From the IMG/VR virus record IMGVR_UViG_3300032213_002090, positions 1 through 22,736 of that record: a DNA stretch of 22,736 nt. The stretch is one strand, 5' to 3'. A program made the position numbers and the translations under genes. The notes under the pieces were generated by a model that was given only the letters and a program-made list of their open reading frames with translations, searched no databases and was not told the origin of the DNA. The DNA comes from a virus. This document shows, one piece after another, positions 8,569-15,334 of the stretch; within the stretch, counting starts at the first letter, position 1; each line of letters opens with the position of its first letter.

Positions 8569-8839
8569 ACTTTCTAATAGTTTTTGCCGGTGTAGATTTA
8601 CCTTTTGATGCTTTATTTACTTTTTCGTAACTTTCTTTTTCAATATCTTTTGCTTTAAGTAATTGTGTAAAATAAAATTCTCTCAATTTTGTAGGCATAA
8701 AATATGCATCATTCCAACTGAATCCACCATTAGAATGATAAATCATTTGAAATATTTTTTCATGTAATACTACTGAATAATTAATCGGCAGGGTAAAAAA
8801 AGTCAACCCCGAATGGGATACTAAGTGCCTCCGTCTCAC
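8567..8839 (-). CDS. Small overlapping frame downstream of the gp26-like gene, possibly expressed by ribosomal frameshift
   Basis: The frame is open from a GTG at 8839 (90 codons), overlapping the last 59 nt of the gp26-like gene in the +1 frame. There is no ATG before residue 32, while the protein-like part begins earlier (LPINYSVVLHEKIFQMIYHS, then GGFSWNDAYFMPTKLREFYF). This makes independent initiation at GTG or at TTG (8806) look weak. A T7 run in the overlap offers a route for fusion to the upstream protein. The C-terminus is Lys-rich. Position before the tape measure matches tail assembly chaperone pairs of the G/GT type, and in T4 gene 51 (a hub assembly factor) follows gene 26. I cannot show homology to gp51. 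The frame is very probably coding; its start is uncertain. Confidence 0.6.
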   Translation of the reverse strand: MRRRHLVSHSGLTFFTLPINYSVVLHEKIFQMIYHSNGGFSWNDAYFMPTKLREFYFTQLLKAKDIEKESYEKVNKASKGKSTPAKTIRK

Positions 8840-9596
8840 CGGTTGATGGGTATGTGTAGTTAAATGTAAAATTTAAATCAGGAGTAAGTTCATTCATATA
8901 TTTTCTCAAAGCCTTAGAATCTCTTGCTAATAATTTATTAGTAACGAAATCTGCAATTACCGATAAATCTCTACTACCATTAACTTCGGTAATGATTTTT
9001 CTATATCTTGCCGTAATTTCCGCACTATATTGCGAAACCTTACTTATTGCTTCTATATCTTTATTAATTGCCAATTCATCACCATGTGTAAGTAATTTAA
9101 ACTTAATGGGTGTATTTGATTGTGGCAAAACAAACTCATATTCGTTATTTCTATTCAATTTTGATTCATCTAGTTCTTTGATTTCTATTTTAGATAAATC
9201 AACATTTACTTCCACTTCTTCTCCGGTATATTTATCAGTAACGGTAATTGGATAATCTGCACCAAATGCCAAAACTCTGGATGCTACTAATATTGCACTC
9301 TTATCACCTACCAATATATCATCAATTTTAACTCCGGGTTCAACTACAACGGATTCCAATAATTTATCAATATGAATTCCTTTTCTAATTAAATTTGAAG
9401 AAGTTAAAATATCTTCTTCTTTTGCAGTCATTAATTTGATTGTAAGTTCACCTTTTGATAATGGATGTCCTTCTGGATAACACAATCCTTTGGATGGTAA
9501 ACTAATTACTTCCGTAGGAAATGGATATGATTTTTGTGATTGTTGTGGTTGAGGCCCTAAACCTCTTGAAAATTGTGGGTCTAAATTTTGCTCCAT
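8781..9596 (-). CDS. T4 gp26-type baseplate hub assembly protein (PF12322 family)
   Basis: 271 aa. After a Gln/Pro-rich N-terminus (1-22) comes the hallmark of this family: FPTEVISLPSKGLCYPEGHP (26-45), then LTIKLMTAKEEDILTS (51-66) and a conserved IRKGIHIDKLLES segment (70-82). The same layout (LPSKG..YP....L..G....K.MTAKEEDIL) occurs in T4-like and cyanophage proteins annotated as base plate hub gp26 (PF12322). It is the first gene of its unit, after the tube gene terminator, and lies upstream of the tape measure as in T4 (26-51-27-28-29). Its end overlaps the next frame by 59 nt, with a T7 run 11 nt before the stop. Given the position, a role as tape measure or hub chaperone is plausible. 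Family confident, mechanism inferred. Confidence 0.8.
   Translation of the reverse strand: MEQNLDPQFSRGLGPQPQQSQKSYPFPTEVISLPSKGLCYPEGHPLSKGELTIKLMTAKEEDILTSSNLIRKGIHIDKLLESVVVEPGVKIDDILVGDKSAILVASRVLAFGADYPITVTDKYTGEEVEVNVDLSKIEIKELDESKLNRNNEYEFVLPQSNTPIKFKLLTHGDELAINKDIEAISKVSQYSAEITARYRKIITEVNGSRDLSVIADFVTNKLLARDSKALRKYMNELTPDLNFTFNYTYPSTGETEALSIPFGVDFFYPAD
8795..8801 (-). other. Candidate slippery heptamer for programmed frameshift
   Basis: On the coding strand the gp26-like gene reads GAC TTT TTT TAC CCT GCC GAT TAA. The T7 run lets a ribosome move +1 (or -2) into the overlapping frame that continues ACC CTG CCG ATT. The fusion would be about 342-343 aa. The site is 11 nt upstream of the zero-frame stop. 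Sequence is direct evidence; use as a shift site is inference. Confidence 0.4.
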
Positions 9597-9627
9597 AGTA
9601 TAACTTTGTTGTTTATTATATATATCT

Positions 9628-9635
9628 TATTTATA
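9628..9635 (-). promoter_or_regulatory. TATAAATA late-promoter-like element before the gp26-like gene
   Basis: The coding strand has TATAAATA, identical to the T4 late -10 consensus, 31 nt before the ATG and directly after the T-tract of the preceding terminator. This spacing would suit a promoter restarting transcription. The A/T-rich context means chance cannot be excluded. Confidence 0.35.
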
Positions 9636-9672
9636 AAAAAATAAAAAAGGGGAAACATTTCTGCTTCCCCTT
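9636..9672 (-). terminator. Intrinsic terminator after the tail tube gene
   Basis: The inverted repeat AAGGGGAA (9647-9654) and TTCCCCTT (9665-9672) forms an 8-bp stem with a 10-nt loop. On the minus strand it is followed by a T-rich tract (TTTTTTATTTTTTTA, partly including stem-end bases). It starts 22 nt past the tube stop, so it would end the sheath-tube transcript and separate these high-copy proteins from the low-copy chaperone and baseplate genes. Confidence 0.85.
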
Positions 9673-9694
9673 CTTTTTATATCTTTTATTTCGA

Positions 9695-10192
9695 TTAGTA
9701 TTCTAAAATAGCTTGGTCGAATGTTAAAGTTAATTCAATTGAAACAGGGTCAGTTGCGTTACTCCAATCCATTTCACCAAAGTTAGCTTGAGAGATAAAT
9801 GCTCCCTCCAAAGTCCATTGTTCTACTTTATCACCAACTGGTCCTAAAGCGTAGAAAGTAATGTTCTTTTTGTAAAATGCTGCATATCCATCTCTACCTG
9901 TAATAGACTCATGTGATAATCTAATCCAATCCATTACCGCTTGTGCACCTGATGGTACAATTGGGTCATATAATGTTACTGTGATATCATCCCAGTTTGA
10001 TTTACCTTTAATCTTTCTTTTCACATTGATATGGTCTAATTCTACGATTTCAGATGTGAATGTAGGTCTAGCTGCTGTTTTTACCATATACGCTGGGATA
10101 TTAGTTCCAGTAAATTCCATGTAGAATCTATTGGCTAATTTCGGTTCCCATTGTTTGTAAAAAATTTCGTTGTATGTTAAAACGTTTGGCAT
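9695..10192 (-). CDS. Tail tube protein (T4 gp19-like)
   Basis: 165 aa, the usual size of contractile-tail tube subunits. The sequence follows the gp19 family (PF06841): NRFYMEFTGTNIPAYMVKTA near the N-terminus, a central DHINVKRKIKGKSNWDDITV beta hairpin, LYDPIVPSGAQAVMDWI, and the C-terminal SIELTLTFDQAILEY strand. Stacked hexamers of this protein form the inner DNA-conducting tube on which the sheath assembles. It follows the sheath gene by 48 nt, the standard 18-19 order, and is followed by a strong terminator. The leader AAATAGAATAAAATG shows no Shine-Dalgarno. Identification is secure. Confidence 0.95.
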   Translation of the reverse strand: MPNVLTYNEIFYKQWEPKLANRFYMEFTGTNIPAYMVKTAARPTFTSEIVELDHINVKRKIKGKSNWDDITVTLYDPIVPSGAQAVMDWIRLSHESITGRDGYAAFYKKNITFYALGPVGDKVEQWTLEGAFISQANFGEMDWSNATDPVSIELTLTFDQAILEY

Positions 10193-10218
10193 TTTATTCT
10201 ATTTGTTTATTTATTTTA

Positions 10219-10229
10219 TATAAATATTT
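10219..10229 (-). promoter_or_regulatory. Recurrent ATATTTATA element before the tail tube gene
   Basis: The coding strand reads AAATATTTATA in the 48-nt sheath-tube gap, 26 nt before the ATG. Same element as before neighbouring genes. It could give the tube gene its own late transcript; inferred. Confidence 0.4.
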
Positions 10230-10240
10230 GTTTTTTAAAT

Positions 10241-12541
10241 TTATCCTTCAAAAGCTGCACCAGTTGGTAAAATGTTGAAATCAATTTGAATGAATTCAGC
10301 AGTTTTAGTTGGTTGTAAGTAAATAGCTCCTTTCATAATGTTTCTATCAACTACATCTGGTGTATTATTACTTTCATCCATTACAACTCTAAAAGCGTAT
10401 AAACCTTGGTTTTGTTGAATACCTGTTAAGTAAGGATTAACAATGTTTAAAAATGCTTGTCTTGTAGTAGATGTATTTTGTTCAAATACTAAGTATCTTG
10501 AAGTAGATGCGATGTATTTTCTAACAGATAATAACAATCTTCTTACATTGATTCTATCTAATGCAGATGGTTTATCTTGTAAAGTTTTTTGTCCGAATAC
10601 TACTGGATTTGCAACACCTGGGAATATTACAATTGGATTTACTTTATTTTCGTATAAATCATCTTTTTCAGACTGAGTTAATCTATTCAATACACTAACT
10701 GCTCCAATCAATCCACCTCTATTTAAACCTGCTGGTGCGAACCATTCTGCTGCTACTCTATCGTTTGCTGCGAATACACCTGGAAGTAATACTGATGGTG
10801 GAACTGTAATCAATTTGTTTGTATTAACATCAACTGTCTTAATCCATGGATAGTAAACAGCGACCATATTTGAATCTACTGCTTGAGCTTGTGATATTGT
10901 TAAGTCTAAAGATGTTCCGGCATTACCGGCATCTCCAATAAAGAATGCGTCGTTTCTTTGTTCAACCATATCCAAAATTGAAGTCCAAACTGAAATGTGG
11001 TCGTATCTATTAACATGTGGTGCAACTACCATATTGATATCATATTCGTCAGCGTTTGATAATGCTGCAATATGTTTTCCGTATGCTAATTTACCTGCTG
11101 CTGTAGATGGTTCAATATCTGCTGCGTTTGTATTTGGTGCGTATCCGTCAAATCCTTCTTGGAATGCTACTACAAATTGTCTTTTTGCAACATCTGCCGA
11201 TGTTTGAGTTAATGCGTTTAATGTTAATCCACAAATAGTATCTAATGAGAATATAGCGTTTGCTCCGTTTCCTGCACTTACAGGAATTGGTTTCATATAA
11301 ATTTTGTTATCTGCATTATTGTCTAAATCGATACCACTATATTTTGTAGAATCTACTACTGAACCAGTTGTAAATGATACTCTTGGAATATGAGATGCGT
11401 ATGCTCCTGCGTTTACAAATAATTTGTATGCAGCGTGTCCAAAAGGAACTGCTTGAACCGGTGATTGTGAGTTTAAGTATGAAATTCTAATATATTTTGA
11501 ATTATTAACCCAATCACCTGCTTCAGTTATTTTACCCAAAGAATTAATACTTCTTTTTCTATCACCAATTACTCTACTAATAAAGTTTGGAGAATTAGGG
11601 TCTAAGTTTACGTTTGAATAAGTTTCTAATACTATCTTTTTCTTATCGGTATCATTGAAATCTCTAACTACAACAGTAAATGTACCATAATCAGTTCCGT
11701 TTGTAGTACCGGCTGCTTTAACATTTGTAATACCAACTTTTATTTTAGTATTTGATGTGTTACCTGCAGTCAATGTTTCAATTTGAAATAAAGGATATCT
11801 GTCACCAGAAATTAATTGAGATTGAATAATTGGTGTCAATGCCTCACATGCTTCACCTGTACCATACGAACCACTAAATGATTGATTTCCTAATACTACA
11901 ACACTTGCACTTATATTTCCTGCATATGCTGTGGTAGTCCCTGCTCCACTCAAAATACCATCTTCGGATGAAATTGTGTAAGAGCCCGTATTGAAAATAA
12001 ATCCGTTTCCTTTAAAGAAAGCGTATGAATATGCTGCTTTGGTGCCATATGGGGATGTACCAAATGTAGATTCAATATTATTAGTATCTACTAATTCAAG
12101 TGATGCACTATATCCTAAACCGGTACCAGTAAGTGAAAAATCACCACCACCATTTAAATCGGATAAAGCTGCATTTGAAAATCCTAATGCACTACCAGAT
12201 GTATTAAATAATACTCCTAATGCACCTGATTGTGAACCCGATGCTGCTATTAATAATAAAGGTACTTTTTCAGTATATCCTGTTGCGCCCGCTACTCTAC
12301 AAATAGTTGCAGTTCCTGCTTCTCTTAAATAATTTTGTACTGCTAAAGGAGTATAATATGTGTCATCTACTACTCCAAATAAATTTTCAAACTCAGCTTG
12401 TGAATTTACAATTGTTGGAACTAATGGGCCTTCTTTGAAAGGGCCAATGAATGCTGCACCTATATCAGCTACACCTTGTTGTAAAAATGAAAGGTCGTTT
12501 TCTCTAGTAAATACGCCTGGTGATACAATTTTTTCTGCCAT
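10241..12541 (-). CDS. Contractile tail sheath protein (T4 gp18-like)
   Basis: 766 aa. The N-terminus (SPGVFTRENDLSF at 7-19, then GAAFIGPFKEGP and YYTPLAVQNYLREAG) is classic for tail sheath proteins. The C-terminus (FLNIVNPYLTGIQQNQGLYA, VVMDESNN, ending with IQIDFNILPTGAAFEG) matches the conserved sheath C-terminal domain that links subunits into the contractile lattice. Between about 110 and 450 are Gly/Ser/Thr-rich protruding domains, as in T4 gp18, which differ widely between phages. The length is close to that of T4 gp18. It stands immediately upstream of the tube gene. It proves a contractile tail and so myovirus morphology. No oddities in the frame. Confidence 0.95.
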   Translation of the reverse strand: MAEKIVSPGVFTRENDLSFLQQGVADIGAAFIGPFKEGPLVPTIVNSQAEFENLFGVVDDTYYTPLAVQNYLREAGTATICRVAGATGYTEKVPLLLIAASGSQSGALGVLFNTSGSALGFSNAALSDLNGGGDFSLTGTGLGYSASLELVDTNNIESTFGTSPYGTKAAYSYAFFKGNGFIFNTGSYTISSEDGILSGAGTTTAYAGNISASVVVLGNQSFSGSYGTGEACEALTPIIQSQLISGDRYPLFQIETLTAGNTSNTKIKVGITNVKAAGTTNGTDYGTFTVVVRDFNDTDKKKIVLETYSNVNLDPNSPNFISRVIGDRKRSINSLGKITEAGDWVNNSKYIRISYLNSQSPVQAVPFGHAAYKLFVNAGAYASHIPRVSFTTGSVVDSTKYSGIDLDNNADNKIYMKPIPVSAGNGANAIFSLDTICGLTLNALTQTSADVAKRQFVVAFQEGFDGYAPNTNAADIEPSTAAGKLAYGKHIAALSNADEYDINMVVAPHVNRYDHISVWTSILDMVEQRNDAFFIGDAGNAGTSLDLTISQAQAVDSNMVAVYYPWIKTVDVNTNKLITVPPSVLLPGVFAANDRVAAEWFAPAGLNRGGLIGAVSVLNRLTQSEKDDLYENKVNPIVIFPGVANPVVFGQKTLQDKPSALDRINVRRLLLSVRKYIASTSRYLVFEQNTSTTRQAFLNIVNPYLTGIQQNQGLYAFRVVMDESNNTPDVVDRNIMKGAIYLQPTKTAEFIQIDFNILPTGAAFEG

Positions 12542-12576
12542 GTTATCTTTAATTTATTAAGTTAGTTTTAATCTAA

Positions 12577-12585
12577 TATAAATAT
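12577..12585 (-). promoter_or_regulatory. Recurrent ATATTTATA element before the sheath gene
   Basis: The coding strand reads ATATTTATA 35 nt before the sheath ATG, in the 70-nt gap after the Hint-LamG gene. Preceded and followed by A/T-rich sequence. Candidate late promoter for the highly expressed sheath-tube unit. Confidence 0.45.
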
Positions 12586-12611
12586 AATCTTTTATCTCAA
12601 AACAACAATTC

Positions 12612-14324
12612 TTATTTGTATGTTGGTGAGAAATAATCATATACTTGTCCTACTGATGTTGCGTTTTGTAATGTGTTGTAGAATAATACTGGTCCAATTT
12701 GTCCGTTCCAAAATGTTGTTCTTGCACTATTACTACCGATTGTTAAAAAGTTTGTTGACGATGGTGCGGTAAACGCTGCTGCGGTAAATGTTCCTACCGA
12801 TGTTTTATCTACATAAACTGTTACAGTTCCTGATGGTTGGAATGTTGCCGAAATCATATACCAAACATTTGCTGATAATGAAGTCGTTAATTGTGCACTA
12901 TTACCCAATGTACTTCCATAGAATTTAACTCTATCTAATGTAGAACTATTTGATGACTCAATTGCTAAACCATAAAATCCTGCGTAGTCAAAAATATGTC
13001 TTGATGCAACACCTAATGTTGTTGTAGGTCTTACCCACATATGAATCGTACCGGTATTAGTATTGAATTGTGAAATACCACCATTGATATTTGTAGTAGT
13101 ATCTTTATACCAGAATTGATTTGTACCATTTCCTGCCCAATATTTTTCTTTTCTAGTCACACCATTATTATAAGATGGATTACCACCTGTAATACCTGCT
13201 GCATTTGTAACACCAGCTGGTCTAACACCCGTCCCATATCCACTCAAATCTAACCAATCTGTTGTTGCTGTACCATTTGTTGATGATGCCTTTGATGGGT
13301 CAGTATATAATCTTAATCCACTTGCAGGGATTGATGGTTGAGTTGTTGTACCTTTATTGTGTGAAATTAAACCATTTGAAATATATACATCGGCATTTTC
13401 CACATTTACAGTTACAATTTCAACATCTGCTTTTACAATTTCAATATTAGTAACTTCCACTTCAGTTTCATCTTGCATTACCAATCTATCTCCAGGTAAT
13501 ATATCACCTACATTCTTAAATTTATATTTTGAAATCTCATTATCCCAAACATATAGAGGGTGAGTTTCAGTTGATTTTATTAAACCATCATTTAAAGAAA
13601 AATATCCTTCTGCAAAGTTAAAAGTTAAATCACTAACTGTTACGTTTTGTGCTGAACCTGATAAAGTTTCTGAATGATAAAATCTCCATTCAACTTGGTC
13701 ACTCTCTGGGTCTTGTGATTCATCGGGTAAACCTGCTGGTACCCAAGATTTAATTTCGTCACCAACATTCAAATCTTCAACATTTACCATTGTACCATTT
13801 GCCAATTCTATTTGTGTACCAAATAATAAACAAAAATCTGGTTGGTTAATTGTATTATAAACATCTACTGCGTATAAAATTTTGGTACTTGCAACACCAT
13901 AGTTACTTGCAGCTAAATTAAAACCATCTGCATATCCCATTGTCAATGTAGATTGTGCTTCGGAATAGTTAGATGCATTAATTGCTGCAGGAGTAATTGG
14001 AAAAGTTGGATATGTTCCCAAAGTTGCTGAACCAACTGTAAAGTTTGCATTATTAAAAGAACAAGTAAAGTTATTTGCTTGTGTTGCCACCTTAGTAGCT
14101 ACAAATGAACCTGATGTTCCAAATGAAAAGAATGCGTTTTCACTTGTACTTTCTACGATATATGTAAAAGTTGGTGGAGTTACTGTTACGGAATCAAATG
14201 AAAATCCCTGCATATTTGTGTTGGATGTACCTCCATTTAATCCACCTAAAGAGACAGCACCGGTTCTCACCGAACCACTAACTGCTCTAAATAAATTTCC
14301 TAATGATAAATTGGTTCTTGGCAT
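12612..14324 (-). CDS. Virion surface protein with intein-like Hint domain and C-terminal LamG-like lectin domain
   Basis: 570 aa in three parts. Residues 1-164 are a Ser/Thr/Gly-rich beta region that I do not recognise. Residues 165-323 are a Hint domain: block A CLLFGTQIELANG beginning at Cys165, VEDLNVGDEI, block B TETHPLYV with His255, and the terminal ADVYISNGLISHN ending His322-Asn323. Residues about 336-570 look like a concanavalin A/LamG fold (LRLYTDPSKAS, TIHMWVRP, YGLAIESSN, WYMISATF, VTVYVDKTSVGTF, LTIGSN), suited to glycan binding. The residue after Asn323 is Lys, not Cys/Ser/Thr, so canonical protein splicing is unlikely; self-cleavage or an A-type bacterial intein-like reaction is more likely. 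There is no homing endonuclease. It lies between the fibre/glycosyltransferase genes and the sheath, so a tail adsorption or decoration role is inferred. Confidence 0.85.
   Translation of the reverse strand: MPRTNLSLGNLFRAVSGSVRTGAVSLGGLNGGTSNTNMQGFSFDSVTVTPPTFTYIVESTSENAFFSFGTSGSFVATKVATQANNFTCSFNNANFTVGSATLGTYPTFPITPAAINASNYSEAQSTLTMGYADGFNLAASNYGVASTKILYAVDVYNTINQPDFCLLFGTQIELANGTMVNVEDLNVGDEIKSWVPAGLPDESQDPESDQVEWRFYHSETLSGSAQNVTVSDLTFNFAEGYFSLNDGLIKSTETHPLYVWDNEISKYKFKNVGDILPGDRLVMQDETEVEVTNIEIVKADVEIVTVNVENADVYISNGLISHNKGTTTQPSIPASGLRLYTDPSKASSTNGTATTDWLDLSGYGTGVRPAGVTNAAGITGGNPSYNNGVTRKEKYWAGNGTNQFWYKDTTTNINGGISQFNTNTGTIHMWVRPTTTLGVASRHIFDYAGFYGLAIESSNSSTLDRVKFYGSTLGNSAQLTTSLSANVWYMISATFQPSGTVTVYVDKTSVGTFTAAAFTAPSSTNFLTIGSNSARTTFWNGQIGPVLFYNTLQNATSVGQVYDYFSPTYK
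13356..13832 (-). other. Hint (intein-like, BIL-type) domain coding segment
   Basis: Codons 165-323 of the 570-aa gene. The nucleophile Cys165 (TGT, 13830-13832), the TxxH motif with His255, and the terminal His322-Asn323 pair (AAT, 13356-13358) are all present. At 159 residues it is mini-intein size, with no room for an endonuclease. The +1 codon is AAA (Lys). Confidence 0.8.
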
Positions 14325-14334
14325 AATATTGTTG

Positions 14335-15330
14335 TTATATGTTATAAATATTTAAAAGTTTTTGTTTCCACATTTCTTTGTTAGAAAAATTGGTTATCAT
14401 CCAATTTTTTAATTTATTGAATTCCGTTTTACGGGTTTCATAATCATCTTTACAAATTGTTTCGTATGTTTGTTTAAATGATTCGGCACTATCTGCTTTA
14501 TATTTGTAATCAAGAGGAACGTGCCATTTTTCATGTAATATTGGTAATTTACCCCAATCCACTGCTTCAAATATTCCATATCCAAATGGTTCATATTCAA
14601 AGCAAGAATGAGATATTCCCCAATCAAGTCCATAAAATCTATTTTTGAATTTAAAATCAAATTTATATATTTTCGATTTTTCAAATTTATATCCGTATTT
14701 TTGTTTATAATATTTGTTAAATGTTTCTGAATTCGTAGAAATAAAACTCGGTAAACCATCCATATATTCTGGATTTTTTCTACCTTCTGCTCTTGCTGCA
14801 AATCCTATATTAAATGAATCTACTAATTCTTTATTTTCTGTAAATTCATAATAATTTGGAATGTGGTATAAATTTTCCGTTTCATATGGAAAATGATACA
14901 AACCTACCCAAATTTTATTTTTTATTTTATTAATTAATTCATTTTCATATTCCCAATTACCATACCAATGCAAGTATTCACTCTTTTCCATTTGTGCCAT
15001 TAAAGACACTTTTGTTAAATTGTGAAAAACAATCGAATCAATTCTTTCTAAATTATTATGAATAGCGGTCGTAGGTGTGTAGTGACCATGAAGTATATGT
15101 ATTTTTCTAGCACCCTTTAAGATTCTATCAATTTCTGCTTCATTGGTTTCCCAAATATGTTCAATATCAATTGGAAATTCTTCGTAATTAACAGGTTTCT
15201 TTCTATGGAAAAGAAGAAGTGGCTTCACCTCTAAGTGTGGTGCCACTTCTTTTATCCATTCAGTTACCCATATATCAGCACCGCTGTTAAACCAAGGTCC
15301 TCCAGCGGTGGTGTAGTAAACATCATACAT
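14335..15330 (-). CDS. GT-B fold glycosyltransferase (GT4-like)
   Basis: 331 aa, soluble. The N-terminus (TTAGGPWFNSGADIW, 7-21) fits the Gly-rich first loop of GT-B enzymes. FNIGFAARAEGRKNPEYM (173-190) matches the start of the second Rossmann domain, where retaining enzymes have an F.GR...KG-like motif. EPFGYGIFE (Glu247 to Glu255) is an EX7E motif, the nucleotide-sugar binding signature of GT4-type enzymes. The short N-terminal domain makes it smaller than typical bacterial GT4 proteins. It starts 4 nt after the stop of the 515-aa fibre gene and ends 10 nt before the Hint-LamG gene, so it is embedded in the fibre operon. It probably glycosylates a virion protein, perhaps a Ser/Thr-rich fibre, though modification of DNA or host surface glycans is possible. 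Confidence 0.8.
   Translation of the reverse strand: MYDVYYTTAGGPWFNSGADIWVTEWIKEVAPHLEVKPLLLFHRKKPVNYEEFPIDIEHIWETNEAEIDRILKGARKIHILHGHYTPTTAIHNNLERIDSIVFHNLTKVSLMAQMEKSEYLHWYGNWEYENELINKIKNKIWVGLYHFPYETENLYHIPNYYEFTENKELVDSFNIGFAARAEGRKNPEYMDGLPSFISTNSETFNKYYKQKYGYKFEKSKIYKFDFKFKNRFYGLDWGISHSCFEYEPFGYGIFEAVDWGKLPILHEKWHVPLDYKYKADSAESFKQTYETICKDDYETRKTEFNKLKNWMITNFSNKEMWKQKLLNIYNI
14343..14353 (-). promoter_or_regulatory. Recurrent ATATTTATA element before the Hint-LamG gene
   Basis: The coding strand reads AAATATTTATA, located within the last codons of the glycosyltransferase gene (encoding N-I-Y-N) and 18 nt before the next ATG. Same element as elsewhere, here inside coding sequence; function inferred. 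Confidence 0.35.
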
Positions 15331-15334
15331 TAAA

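Noticed and set aside
12612-14324. Full self-splicing intein, or a homing endonuclease, in the 570-aa gene
   Set aside because: The Hint segment is only 159 residues with no endonuclease motifs, and the +1 residue is Lys, so a standard splicing intein is not supported.
14409-14801. 130-codon minus-strand frame inside the glycosyltransferase gene
   Set aside because: It is entirely contained in the glycosyltransferase gene in another register, and its composition (Ile/Asn/Lys-rich) is that of an AT-rich shadow frame without motifs.
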